A DNA stretch of 64,000 nucleotides, from NCBI GenBank assembly GCA_024195585.1, contig SWBL01000148.1, positions 51,850-115,849 on the forward strand, read 5' to 3'. The DNA is from Aureobasidium sp. EXF-3400. Lineage: Eukaryota > Ascomycota > Dothideomycetes > Dothideales > Saccotheciaceae. Below, in pieces: positions 21,098-31,799 of the stretch (the stretch's first letter is position 1; the number at the start of each line of letters is the position of its first letter). Both the position numbers and the translations under genes were made by a program. Under the pieces are notes generated by a model. The model had not been told where the DNA came from and did not search any database. It saw only the letters and a program-made list of their open reading frames with translations.

Positions 21098-21643
21098 ATG
21101 GAAAGCGACACCGATGGATTCAAGAAGCGAATTTCCGTACTCAAACAGGAGCTCCAGACTGAGCGCAGTCAGCGCGAACAGCTCCAGCACCGACATGTGA
21201 AAATGATCAAGTTTGCCGAAACAAAATACGCAGAGATGGTCTTCGAAGGAACTACAGAGATTGCCAAACTCAAGCACGAAAACGCAGAGTTGTTTGTCGA
21301 AGGAACAAGAAGAATCGCCGAACTTACCCAACAGAACAAAGATTTGATCGCTGAGGGCATCACAAGAATAGGCGAACTCAACAAGCAAAACGCAGACTTG
21401 ATTGCCGGAGCGAATGCAAAGTTTGCTGAGCTCATGCAAAAGATTACTGAACTGGAGTCGCGCAATTTGTGCCTACAAGAGCAGATGCAGACACAACATA
21501 CAATTGATCAAACTGATATAGCAAAGATGGCCGGCACGATCAAAGAGCTCAATGCGGGACTTCATCAGTGCTACGGGGAGCGATATAAGATTTGGCTGAC
21601 CCCGACTTCTCGATATGTGGTCAACACCCTTGAGCCGAGGTAG
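21098..21643 (+). CDS. Coiled-coil segment in frame after the TAG
   Basis: This 181-residue frame begins with ATG directly after the TAG and in the same frame, so it is either the C-terminal half of the preceding protein or a separate frame. Residues 48-119 are four imperfect 18-residue repeats of a coiled-coil pattern, with 'EGTRRIAEL' and 'EGITRIGEL' at equivalent places and a weak fifth copy before them. No catalytic motif is present. A long coiled coil after a Cys-rich head makes a single ancestral gene more plausible than two genes. No intron that removes the TAG is apparent: the GT overlapping it has no acceptor at a workable distance. Confidence 0.45.
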   Translation: MESDTDGFKKRISVLKQELQTERSQREQLQHRHVKMIKFAETKYAEMVFEGTTEIAKLKHENAELFVEGTRRIAELTQQNKDLIAEGITRIGELNKQNADLIAGANAKFAELMQKITELESRNLCLQEQMQTQHTIDQTDIAKMAGTIKELNAGLHQCYGERYKIWLTPTSRYVVNTLEPR

Positions 21644-22378
21644 AAGGCACTGCTACTACTTTGTCCTGACTTCAGATGTGTTGGACATATGGCGGAAGCT
21701 TTCGAGGTCTTGTTGCCCGGGTTCGAGCTGGTCTCGAATAACTCAGTTTACGAAAGAGTGGTGCGAGGGGGGATGTGCGATTGGTTAGGGTGGTAATATG
21801 GTGAGTTGGCGTTACTGGTATACAGATGTATAATGTGTTTCACATAATCTTCTTCATCTCATTTGTCTCTACTAAAATCGATGCTACCATCCATGCTGCG
21901 TTTACGAGACCCTTTCGCTCTCCTGTGCACGTACTTGATTTATCTCATATGTGTAACTCTCGCATTGTCTGTCATGTCTCGAATCTGAGTCAAATGAAGG
22001 ATAGAAGGCGCAGGTGTTGAATCTTTCGACGTTCCTCGAGTTCAGGGGTCAACTCTGTATGTGGCACAATTTCTCGACGACGCGAATTTGATCAGCTCGA
22101 GTCTGGCTCAGATCTGGATTTCTGTGCTTACCGTATTATTCTTAGAGAGGTTTCTGACTTTCGGTTCAACTTCAAGAGGTGGTTCACAAAGAATTGCTTA
22201 GAGTCATGTCTTGGTCGCTAGAAACATGCTCACCCTGACTCACCACCGCTCATCGAGTCACATATATATTCCTTCAAGTCCTCTTGAACAACGACTTCTT
22301 CACTGTACATCACATCTCAAGCATTCCGTCTCGACCATCTCAACAAATAATATCAACGTCATAGTATCACATCACAAC
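21644..22378. other. Intergenic stretch with promoter of the second cysteine-motif gene
   Basis: No supported gene. The final 120 bases contain a TATA-like heptamer (22263-22269) and a CA-rich leader. Confidence 0.4.
22263..22269 (+). promoter_or_regulatory. TATA-like element
   Basis: TATATAT about 115 bases before the ATG at 22379, in the same relative setting as in the upstream paralogue. Confidence 0.4.
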
Positions 22379-22921
22379 ATGGCTTTTGACACCACTCCTA
22401 ATTCGGAGGACTTGGCTTATTTCTACTACACAAATTTCCCACCGCCTGTACGCACGGTGGAACAGCCTATCGAAGTTCCTCTATACCATGTTATTACATT
22501 CGCAGAAATCTCAAGTACTCGCAATATCCATCGCTGCATCGGCAAAAAAGAACATGGATTACTAGCCAATCAGTGTAAGGCAACACTATCACACAACATA
22601 CTTCCAACAATCAGTACCGGCCCAGAGAGTATTCAAAAAACTGGCAACGCTTGGTCAGAAGCAGAATACCTCATCAAGTTGGCTAGATTGTGTTTATGCG
22701 AAGATTGCTGTATCACTCAGCTCTCAAATGTGGTGGTGGCATGGATTAATGAACTCGAAGACCCGGTTGAGAGAACCATATACAGAGCTGACTCTGTGCT
22801 TGATTCTGAGGAGATGGATGTCATGTCAAGCGTCGTGGATATTGCGCCTGTAAAGAGTTTGGTTGCTGCTTCCGTTGCAACACGCGAAATCATCACCAAG
22901 GTCTGGGGTCTTTGGTCATGA
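22379..22921 (+). CDS. Cysteine-motif family protein B
   Basis: Hypothetical protein of 180 residues in one exon. I chose the ATG at 22379 because it follows a CA-rich leader ('cacaacATGG'); in-frame ATGs upstream have no such context. Residues ~50-108 show the shared pattern: 'RCIGKKEHGLLANQC' (C-x12-C), then 38 residues to 'LARLCLCEDCC'. No signal peptide, membrane segment or catalytic motif is visible. The C-terminal ~60 residues are acidic then Val/Ala-rich. It shares strand, size class and Cys spacing with the genes before and after it, which suggests tandem duplication followed by divergence. Function unknown. Confidence 0.6.
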   Translation: MAFDTTPNSEDLAYFYYTNFPPPVRTVEQPIEVPLYHVITFAEISSTRNIHRCIGKKEHGLLANQCKATLSHNILPTISTGPESIQKTGNAWSEAEYLIKLARLCLCEDCCITQLSNVVVAWINELEDPVERTIYRADSVLDSEEMDVMSSVVDIAPVKSLVAASVATREIITKVWGLWS

Positions 22922-23791
22922 AGTTAGGATGGATATCTTGTCGGTACAACAAGAACGGATCAACGTAGAAGAACTAGAAACTACATAATAGAGATATGTG
23001 TACCAAAATAATCACAGTGCGATCCATACCAGATTCCAACAAAAGTGAAGCAAAACATTTGTTCAAGCCGATCAACTGTCACAAATGGAAACTGTAATCA
23101 GCCGTCACTTAATGGAAAACCCTCCCTCTGCGCGCTCAGCCTGGGCTCGAACTCGAGACTGTTATAAAGAGGTTGGATTTATTGGCGAACCGGATTACCA
23201 CTATACCACCTAACCAGGAGCGACCTGTTGTAGTATGGGTTTGGCTTCGAGCCAGTGGTGATGTTCGAAGAAGGGGCAAAATGGTCGGTGTATATACTCG
23301 CAGATGAGATGTCGACATGTGATAGTCATTGTGAAGATAGTGTTTGTTATCGCCTAAGCACCACTTTTATGGCAGATCGATCTATCTTGCTTGTTGCCCA
23401 GCGTCTGTGGACTCTAGGAAGAGGGCGTAGAGAACTTCTGAAGCCAAAACAGCATGTTCTTGCTGTCGCTCACCGCCAGTCTTAGAACCTGCTTGTTTGG
23501 GTGTCTCAAGATTGATGCAGTTCGATCCGAGACAATTTCTGGCTTCTCAAACGTGACTTTGCTATCTGGATCAGAGTGAGCAGCACCAGTAAGACTTTCC
23601 AGATCTCAAAGAGTTGAGGATCACGATGGGTCTCAGACTGAGTTGTAGGATGCTAAGGTCAAAGAGATAAAATGCAAGTCTTCCTTCCAACTAGAGTCGA
23701 ATTCTTCCCATCCAATATTGCCATTCCTTCTCACAGACCAAATTCCCAACAAACACCATCATCCAAGTCTTCTTTCTGCTACTTTCCCATC
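22922..23791. other. Intergenic stretch between cysteine-motif genes B and C
   Basis: Contains a tRNA-like segment on the minus strand. Otherwise no supported gene. Confidence 0.4.
23137..23215 (-). other. Second tRNA-like segment, weak
   Basis: On the minus strand an A-box-like TGGTATAGTGG (23208 to 23198) is followed 55 bases later by a B-box-like AGTTCGAGCCC (23153 to 23143). Acceptor and T-stem pairings are poor, so this is at best a decayed tRNA-derived element. Confidence 0.2.
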
Positions 23792-24292
23792 ATGGACTAC
23801 GAAGTACCATACTTCCACCAGCTCCTCACATTCGATATTCAAACATGCATCGGACACGCAGACAGCTGGGAACCTCGCACTCGCTGCGGCAACCCCATCT
23901 CGCAAGATAGTCAACGCCATGCAAACATCATCCGAGATGCCATCAGATCTGGAGCAGATATCTTCTATGTTCAGCGGCAGATACCCATTCTTGCAACTCT
24001 TTGTCTGTGTAAGAGACGCCATCAAAGTCAGAAAGATGACGTTGCCCGGGACTGGAATGCGGAAGCAAATCTAAGGTGGTCATTTGGCAAGATTCCTGAT
24101 CATACTCAAGCCATTTCTTCTCGCACCCAAGCAATATCACCTGCTACACTCGATCAAGTCTTCACTGAGATGAACGCCATGGATGCTGAGTTGGATCGTC
24201 ATGATCGGGGAATGCAAGATATCGCTGAACAGTTCAGGCGAGAATCGTCCGTATACGAAGACGCACGGTCTGAGCAAGACGACACACTCTGA
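23792..24292 (+). CDS. Cysteine-motif family protein C
   Basis: Hypothetical protein of 166 residues, single exon, from the ATG at 23792 ('cccatcATGG'). It shares the family core: 'TCIGHADSWEPRTRC' (C-x12-C), then 38 residues to 'LATLCLCKRRHQSQ', the same spacings as gene B. The last two cysteines of the cluster are replaced by Arg/His, so if metal is bound the site differs. The C-terminal third is polar with heptad-like spacing ('LDQVFTEMNAMDAELDRHD'), recalling the coiled coil that follows gene A. No signal peptide. Function unknown. Confidence 0.6.
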   Translation: MDYEVPYFHQLLTFDIQTCIGHADSWEPRTRCGNPISQDSQRHANIIRDAIRSGADIFYVQRQIPILATLCLCKRRHQSQKDDVARDWNAEANLRWSFGKIPDHTQAISSRTQAISPATLDQVFTEMNAMDAELDRHDRGMQDIAEQFRRESSVYEDARSEQDDTL

Positions 24293-24627
24293 ACGTACAC
24301 TGGCTGTGTTTGCTACCCTGGAGGTAAAGCATGATATGGATTGGATCTGAGTCTGCGCAGAAAACTCCGAGGCTCAAGGGGGGTATAGGGAGTTGTCGGT
24401 TCAAGATGGAGGCTATGTTACCGGAGAGCAGGCTCTCGAGATTATAGCTGTCTGTATGGACTCAGGTCAGAGAACAATCAAATCAATCACACATGTTTCA
24501 ACAAGATTCTCAAGATTGAGGTGCATAAGGATCGACGGCTTTGAAGGTCTTTGATGATCGACGCTCTTCCGGTGTTCCCCTCCATCTCTATGTGTTCAAT
24601 GAACTTGCAGTAGCCTCTTATCGCTCC
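24293..24627. other. Convergent intergenic stretch
   Basis: Between gene C and the transporter. Nothing recognisable. Confidence 0.4.
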
Positions 24628-26331
24628 TCAATGCACAAGGCCACTCTCTGCCATCTTCTGAACATACTTGGCATACTTGCCAGCGCTTTTGGCTCTCAGC
24701 GACTTGCCATACTTGACCATAACAAAGAAGGTCAGACATTGCGCAAGACCTGCAAACGCAGCGAGGATGAAGGCATTTTGCAGTCCCATCCCGGTGATCC
24801 AGGGAGTAATGCCATATCCGATAGCGAAACTCATCGTGTTACGAACCAAGATAACAGTGACGATGGCCTCGCCTCCGAGATCTTTGTATGAGTCGACGGC
24901 GTATGAAATACTCAACTGGATGCCAATGGTATTCGTTAAAGCAATAATTCCCATGGCAAAGACGCAGCCGAACCACATAACATGTTGCGCCGCACCTACT
25001 CCCCATAAGATCAACCCACCAGGGATCAGAAGCAATGAAGGCAAGAACAGCCAGAGCCTATGCTCACTCTCGAGTATACCTCCGTTACGACGTGCCATTG
25101 CAAGAACAATCTTATCGCCGATGACTCCAGTGTAGAAGGATCCGATAGCTACGCCGATGAGAGGTGAAATGTATGATAGACCAACCATAGAAGCTGAGAA
25201 GTTGTAAGGAGCGCTTCCAAGAATTGACGAAGCAGTTCCGTTGAGCACGTTGAACCAGATCAGATTCGAGCCATAGGAGAATCCAGCATAGAGTATGACG
25301 GGAAAGGAAAGAAAGATGAGTGGCCGAGTCGTCATACCAGCAATGTGGTTGTCTTTCTGCAAATCAGACTTCTGCCACAATTTGATCTTGTCAAAAAATG
25401 TCTTGCGCCTGAAATGATCAACGGGTATAGGCGATCCGTTCTCTGAGTCGCAGTCGTTTGAGCGCACAACTTTCTCATCCGTCTTTGCTGCGGTAGATGG
25501 TTGTTCAGAACGAACATCGACATCAGGAGCGACTCCGGTAACCAGGTGCCTGGAGTAATTCGTCTCCTCCATGAAAAAGAAAAGGAAGATGAACCCTAGT
25601 CCGCAGAAGATGGCGCACCAGTACAGAACCCACTTCCAGCCTTGGCCATCCGCGATGAAACCAGCGAGTACCGGGGCGAGAAAGTTGGAACCGGCCAAAA
25701 GGAGTGCATAGAGACCCAAATACTTTCCACGTTCATGTTGAAACCAGACGTCTGTTACCGAGATCTCACACAGACTCTCGATTGGTGCTCCGAAGAAGCC
25801 TTGGAGGATTTTATTGGCAATCCATTGACCATTACTTTTCGTATATGGCGCCCAAAGTTGGATGCCCATTGTAGCAAGGATACTGAACAGATACACCGGT
25901 CGTTTGCCATACTGCAATGCAAGCGGTTGCCAAAAGAGGCAGCCCCAGCCAAAGAAGAGAAACATATCTGTCCGGTATATGTCAGCCTGTCATCGCGAAA
26001 CACTAGCCAAGTTTGGATACTTACACCCAGTACCATTGTTCAACTCGTTCAACGTCAGGTCAGTCTCCTCGGCAATAGGCTGCAGGATTGAATAGATGGC
26101 CGCACTCGCGATGCCGACCATCAGCGTATAGACACCCATGCATGCCATGGATAGTGCTTTCCTTCGAGGTGACCAGTTCAATGGATCATCGGGATCTTGC
26201 GAGGGTGTTGGAACGAGTACGATATCTCTCTGTCCACCTTGGGCATGCTGTGTGTGCATGGTGCCTTCGAGATCAACCAGGTGAACTGTACCCGGTATGC
26301 TGAGCTGCTCAGTGATAACATTATGTACCAT
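24628..26331 (-). CDS. DHA1-type major facilitator transporter
   Basis: Twelve-segment plasma-membrane transporter of the fungal drug:H+ antiporter-1 group, similar in layout to Hol1-like carriers. Exons 26331..26025 and 25967..24628 give 548 residues. The 57-base intron opens GTAAGT and ends GACAG, and joins 'LNNGTG' to 'YMFLFFGWGCLFWQP', a junction typical of the group. The cytosolic N-terminus has the family 'DPDDPLNWSPRRK' motif just before TM1. 'QYGKRPVYLFS' is the TM2-3 loop signature and 'HERGKYLGLYAL' lies in TM4-5. A long hydrophilic central loop (~270-340) separates the two halves. Substrate cannot be told from sequence. There is a 0.9-kb promoter region before the next, divergent gene. 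Confidence 0.85.
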
Positions 26332-27253
26332 GGTTATAGGATATGATGGGGAGTAGGGTTCGATCGAAAGCTTATGGGGGACTGTGATGCAGAAACGGCA
26401 AGATCAATGCTCTGAGTTCTGCATTGCTGGGAAAATCGGACGTCGTGGTAGTCCATAATATATGCTCGAGGCGATTAGATACAGAGGACTGGGGCAACTT
26501 GGCCGCGTACCAGAAGCGGTCATCCGAGATAGGCACAGCAGGCTTCAAAGGACGGCCAACAGGTTGAATGCAGTTGAGGACCAACCAAAAGACTTGTCGA
26601 TGCTAGAAGATCTGCATCCGATAAGCATGTGAAACAAAGATAACCGCTTCGGAGCTGTCATTTGTGGGGTGACAGGTGAAGGCCTTGGGGACGTCGAGTC
26701 GGCAACATAGCGGTAGAGATACACAGATATCGCAGATACGGAGTGGTATACAGAGAGCGACCGATGTGATAGCTGCTCATCCGACTCTGGAAACTACAAT
26801 ACTGTGCAGTTTTCCAGCTCGGTACTAGTACCACGATGGAAGAAAAGTTATCCAAGACTCTACTACTGACGCTTGTCGTCTTTGTGACCCTTAATACCGT
26901 CGAGGCCTACGTCGCGATCACTGTCCACTATCTCGCTCGCGTTTGTTATCAGCACAGATTCTTGGGGCCTCTCACTTTTGCTTCACAGAAGGTCCGAGCG
27001 AGTGAACGGGTCACATGACCGCGCTTGAATCGCGTCGACGCGTGCCTTCCTCAGGCAGACGTGCCACCAAAAAAAGTTACCATCCCGACGCATCTCCGAC
27101 GCATAACTGCCGTGGGCATTGAAGCCGGGTACGTTCATATTTTGTTACTGACATTCAAACAAAAAGAGCAGTGTTCGTGAGTTCTATGGCTTCTGCTTTG
27201 AGCATGCCATAAAAGCATAATTTTACTCGGCCACCGGCTTCACGTTTCCTAAA
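26332..27253. promoter_or_regulatory. Divergent promoter region, transporter / GTPase locus
   Basis: About 920 bases with no convincing gene. A 60-codon frame at 26836-27018 starts with a hydrophobic stretch but has no other support. Confidence 0.35.
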
Positions 27254-27748
27254 ATGGCAGACTCCGTACGTCTACACCAGCAGGCGGTCAGTGTGGCCTT
27301 CGAAACGTTGGAACACCTATCGACCAAGCCAACAGCTATACTTGTAGCTGTGTTATGGCATGACATTCCAATGCCGGTGACAGATGTCCGTCGTGAATCT
27401 TTCATGTTCGTCAAATGCTTTGCACGAACCACCGTGGGCAAGATCAAAGAGGCCTATCTTGGCAGAGACGAAGCTCCTTCCAACATACTTCTATGTCTGG
27501 GTTCTGGGTTTCCATCTGAGACAACCAAAGTCGGCGACTTGGATCACTTTCATGACAAAGTGATTGTCTTTCAAGCGCGCAGCGTCGATCCTGCCAACAC
27601 GATCAGCAACATAACGGAAGACACGATGAACAACACGATGACCAACACGTCGAATGACACGTCGAACAAACCGTCGATCGACGTGACTTCTGCACACTCT
27701 TCATTGCCTTCGTTATCTTCAGGATCTCCGGTAACTTCTAGACCTTAA
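27254..27748 (+). CDS. Small frame upstream of the GTPase, possible 5' exon
   Basis: A 164-residue frame from the ATG at 27254 to a TAA at 27746-27748, only 16 bases before the ATG of the GTPase frame and in the same reading frame. Its body ('FMFVKCFARTTVGKIKEAYL') has no domain I can name. The end is a Thr/Asn/Ser run made by short repeats ('aacacg', 'gacacg'). It could be a 5' exon of the GTPase: a donor GTGACT at 27683 with an acceptor at 27760 would remove the TAA in frame, though the acceptor 'gccgag' is poor. It could also be a separate small gene or an upstream frame. Undecided. Confidence 0.35.
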   Translation: MADSVRLHQQAVSVAFETLEHLSTKPTAILVAVLWHDIPMPVTDVRRESFMFVKCFARTTVGKIKEAYLGRDEAPSNILLCLGSGFPSETTKVGDLDHFHDKVIVFQARSVDPANTISNITEDTMNNTMTNTSNDTSNKPSIDVTSAHSSLPSLSSGSPVTSRP

Positions 27749-27763
27749 TTCACTGCCGAGTTG

Positions 27764-30700
27764 ATGGGAAACGGCATCTCCACTGCTTCACCTTCAGGAG
27801 CACCAGCTTCTGTCAGACAACCAAGCGTCGCGTCAAGAACGAGTATGGACCGCTTCGGATCATATCCTGCTCCATCAGCCAGGACGTCTTCGTCATCCAG
27901 TAGACCTGGATACGCTACAGGTCCGATGTCTCCTCCCATCAACACCGCTCCGGTCCCTTCAACACCAGTGTCAGCGAGTCCCCGCGGCAACGCCGCTCTA
28001 TCCAGTGCACAGCGCCACAGTGCTGCTTACAACACGCCTACTCGCTATGCTCAAGCTCCAGGACATACCCTCGTTAAGAACGAACCGAACCCGGTTTCAC
28101 CTCATCGTTTCCCGTACGCTCCAGTGCCTCACACACGAAACCCACAGGCTCTTCATGACTCGGCTCAGTATGGTCCGTTCAATGGCAACGGTCATGTGCA
28201 GACTGATAACCAGGCGGTCAACACACACCCAGTAAGCTTATATTTCTTGACTTCTCTTCTAAAAGTGACGTGTCTTTGGTCACATCTTCACGATCTGAAC
28301 CTTTCGAGCTCGGCCGTAAATGATTCTAGACATCACCGAACTCACTGAAGATTAGGAAATCAAACCCGAGATCCCGTTGCCCCCGCCTTTGCCTTCGCAG
28401 CCCCTTGAAGATCACGCAGTGGGCTACCCAGCCAGCGTTGCTTCCGGTGAGGATGCTGATGAGGATCACCCTCAGGACGTGCCATCAAGCGTTCATCTGC
28501 AAGCCCTTGCAAAGGAAGCATCCACAGAGAAGCTTGAAGCTGGCGTCAAGGCAGGCGTGCAGCTACTAGATCGACTCGTACAGGCGTTCGAGCCTGGCAA
28601 AGAAACAGATGACATCAAACAATGGTTGCAGCAGATCGAACTGGTCAGACAAGAAGCTACCGGAGCGCGTACTGTCGTTGGAGTCGTTGGAAACACCGGA
28701 GCTGGAAAGTCTTCCGTGATCAACGCCATCTTGGATGAGGAACGACTGGTACCCACAAATTGCATGCGGGCTTGCACTGCGGTCGTCACCGAGATGTCTT
28801 GGAATCCCAGCGAAGACGAAAACAGCAAGTACCGTGCCGAGATTGAGTTCATCAAGCCTGCAGAGTGGGAGAGAGAGCTCAAAGTTCTCTTCGAAGAAAT
28901 CATTGACGGCAGCGGCGGCATATCCAGAGAAGTCAGTAACCCTGACTCACAAGCCGGTATCGCTTATGCCAAAATCCGTGCTGTCTATTGGCGGCTCACA
29001 AGAGATGATTTGATCGAAAGTTCAATCGAGAAACTTATGGCCGATCACTCTGTCCGGGGTCTCCTTGGTACTACAAAGTATGTCAAGGACCGCCACTGCG
29101 ACACGTTCTACAAGACTCTCCAACACTACGTCGATTCCAAAGAGAAACCAGAGCTCACAAAGAACTCGGACGATGACGAAGAAGAAGAAGAGGACAATTC
29201 AAAGGGCACCAACGACAAGGACAAGAAGAAAAAGAAAACAAGAAAGCGCGAGCAAGAGTTTTGGCCTTTGATCAAGGTCGTCCGCTTGTATGTCAAAGCC
29301 GATGCTCTTTCCACTGGTGCAGTCTTGGTCGATCTTCCTGGTGTTGCAGACTCCAACGCGGCTCGTGCTGCTGTGGCTGAAGGTTACATGAAGCAGTGCA
29401 CTGGATTGTGGATTGTGTCGCCAATCAATCGTGCTGTTGACGATAAGGCAGCCAAGAACCTCCTCGGTTCCACCTTCAGGCGACAGCTAAAGTACGACGG
29501 CACCTATTCTGCCGTGACCTTTATCTGCAGCAAGACTGGTAAGTGGTACGACTCTCATTGAGACAAACACATAACTGACGTTCCAATAGATGATATCTCC
29601 AACACAGAGGCCGCCGACAGCTTGGGTCTTGGAGACGAAATCGAAGAGCTTGAGGATCAGCTTATAGCAATCGAACGCAAACGCAGAACGGCCGATAAAG
29701 AAGCTAGTGGGCTCGATGAACAGAAGATGTCGCTCCGAAACACAATGGACAACTGCGACGATGAGATCGAGAAATGGGAAGCTCTCGAAGAGAAGCTCAA
29801 TGACGGCAAGACTGTCTACGCTCCAGCCGCAAAGACAAGAAAGCGCAAACGCTCTTCATCGAGCACTGACAGTGAGGACGAGAGAAATGACAGCGATAAG
29901 TCCGACGACGAGTCACAGTCCTCAGATCGCGGTCCGCCTTTGACTGCCGAAGACATCGAGACAAAGATTCAGGAGCTGAAGGACCAGAAGAAGGCAGCTC
30001 GCCGTGGACGTAGCGAGATCGAAGCAGAAGTCAAGGAACTGAAGACCCAGATCAAAGACTTCAAAGCTGAAGCTCGAGGCATTGAAGACAACAGAAGTCG
30101 AATTTGCATCGCTGCACGCAATCAGTACTCCAAATCTGCTATCCAAGTCGACTTTGCTGCAGGTATCAAAGAGGTTAGTCGTCGTTCGCATAATTCTTGT
30201 TCCAACGCTAACCTGTCATACAGCTGGATGAGGAGACGGCTGAAGAGGAGAACCCCGATTTTGACCCTGAGGAGGAACTTCGCGACTATGAGAAGGTTGC
30301 CAAAGACTTGCCTGTCTATTGTGTCTCCAGTCGAGCATACCAGAAGCTGTCTGGTAGGCTCGTAAAAGACAACGCAGTCCGTGGTTTCACTGATGTCGAA
30401 CAGACCGAGGTAATATGTCTTCCTTACGAATATCTTACAGAGCTGACCATTCCAGATCCCCGCTCTCAAGGTGCACTGCAAGAAGCTCACAGAGAACGTC
30501 CGATCTATCAAATCCCGTCGCTTTCTGACCTTGCTGAGTCAACTACGCACCTCACTGTCCCTCTGGTCTTCAAACGACGGCTCTGGCGCGAAAAAGACAG
30601 ACCAGCAGAAAGACGCTGAACAGAGATTTCTGACCCGAAAGCTCAAAGATCTTGAAAAAGTACGCAGACAGCCGACGTACCGTCAGTCAGCTACTAACAG

Positions 30701-31799
30701 TGAGTAGGCTCTAGAGAAAGATGTGAACGACACCCTGACACAGATCAAGGAAACTATGAGCGACAACATCTTCGAAAACTATGAGACTGCCATCAACGCT
30801 GCTGCCAACGCTGCTTTGCCAACGTCTCAAGGTTGGGGCGCACACAAGAGCATGGGCGGCCTGTACTGGGCTACGTACAAGGCCGTGGTCCGTCGTCAGG
30901 GCGTTTTCACAGGAAAGGGCGGTCTTTCTGACTTTAACGCACAGCTGTAAGAATTGGCTGTCACTATTTCCAAATTTAAATTCACTGACACCGACGACAG
31001 CACCGAGCCAATCTACAAGCATCTTGCGAATGGCTGGGAAAAGGCCTTCCAGCGTCGTCTTCCACATGTTCTGAAGGCATGCGCTAAAGATTTCTCCAAC
31101 GACCTGCGCGCTTTCCACAAAGCCATTGAAGCCCACTCGTTCTCTCACGGAGGCAACCCTCGCCTTGGCCTGCTCGCACAACAGCTCACCAACTACGAAG
31201 CTGTATTCGGCGATCTCGGCAGCAAGATGCTTGACCTGATCAACGAGCGTCAGCGCGACATCAACCGCGAGTTCACTCCCAATGTCTGTAATGCCATGCT
31301 CGTTGTTTACAACACCTGCGTCGATGAGTCGGGCCCTGGTCAATTCAACAGAATGAAAACCCACATGACCAATCACGTCACCGCCCAAAAGGACAACATG
31401 TTCCAGAGGGCTACCCAGGTCGTCCGCAACATGATTATGGATTTGATCAAGGATGTTGAAGAGCACATGGCCAATCGTACTGACCAGGTCTTCGTTGGCA
31501 TGCGCAGAGATTACCTCCAGGTTCTGAGCAACGTCCGCGTTGACGATATCACGCTGCCCAAATGGGAGCGTAGCTTGAGAGGCACAATTGAGGATATCAT
31601 TCAACAGAGCGAAGAGACTTTTGAGGCCATCATTGATGGTAGAGAAGTCGCTGTACCAGAGAACGAGGCATCCGCAGGAGCTTTGAAGGATGAAGACGAT
31701 GGCACAGACGACGAGGATGCCGATCAAAACAAGAGAAAGGAGATCAAGGAAGACACTAGTTCTGATGAAGACATGCACATGGAGGATACGCATGCTTGA
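27764..31799 (+). CDS. Dynamin-like large GTPase, nuclear SLIP-GC-like
   Basis: Large GTPase of the dynamin superfamily resembling animal nuclear GTPase SLIP-GC. Proposed exons 27764..28231, 28356..29538, 29590..30173, 30224..30409, 30456..30659, 30708..30946 and 31001..31799 give 1220 residues; every junction keeps frame. Introns are 124, 51, 50, 46, 48 and 54 bases. Residues 1-155 are Ser/Pro-rich. The G domain has P-loop 'GNTGAGKSS' (~267), a switch Thr in 'MRACTAVVTE', 'DLPGVADSN' (~482), and 'SKTDD' for the base-specificity motif. Lys-rich 'KTRKRKRSSSS' may be a nuclear signal. Two coiled coils flank it (~580 and ~700), and the helical stalk-like C-terminus ends in an acidic tail. The 5' end is uncertain because of the adjoining in-frame upstream frame. 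Confidence 0.75.

Noticed and set aside
26836..27018. A 60-codon frame with a hydrophobic start
   Set aside because: No splice, no homology and no conserved context; kept only as a remote possibility.
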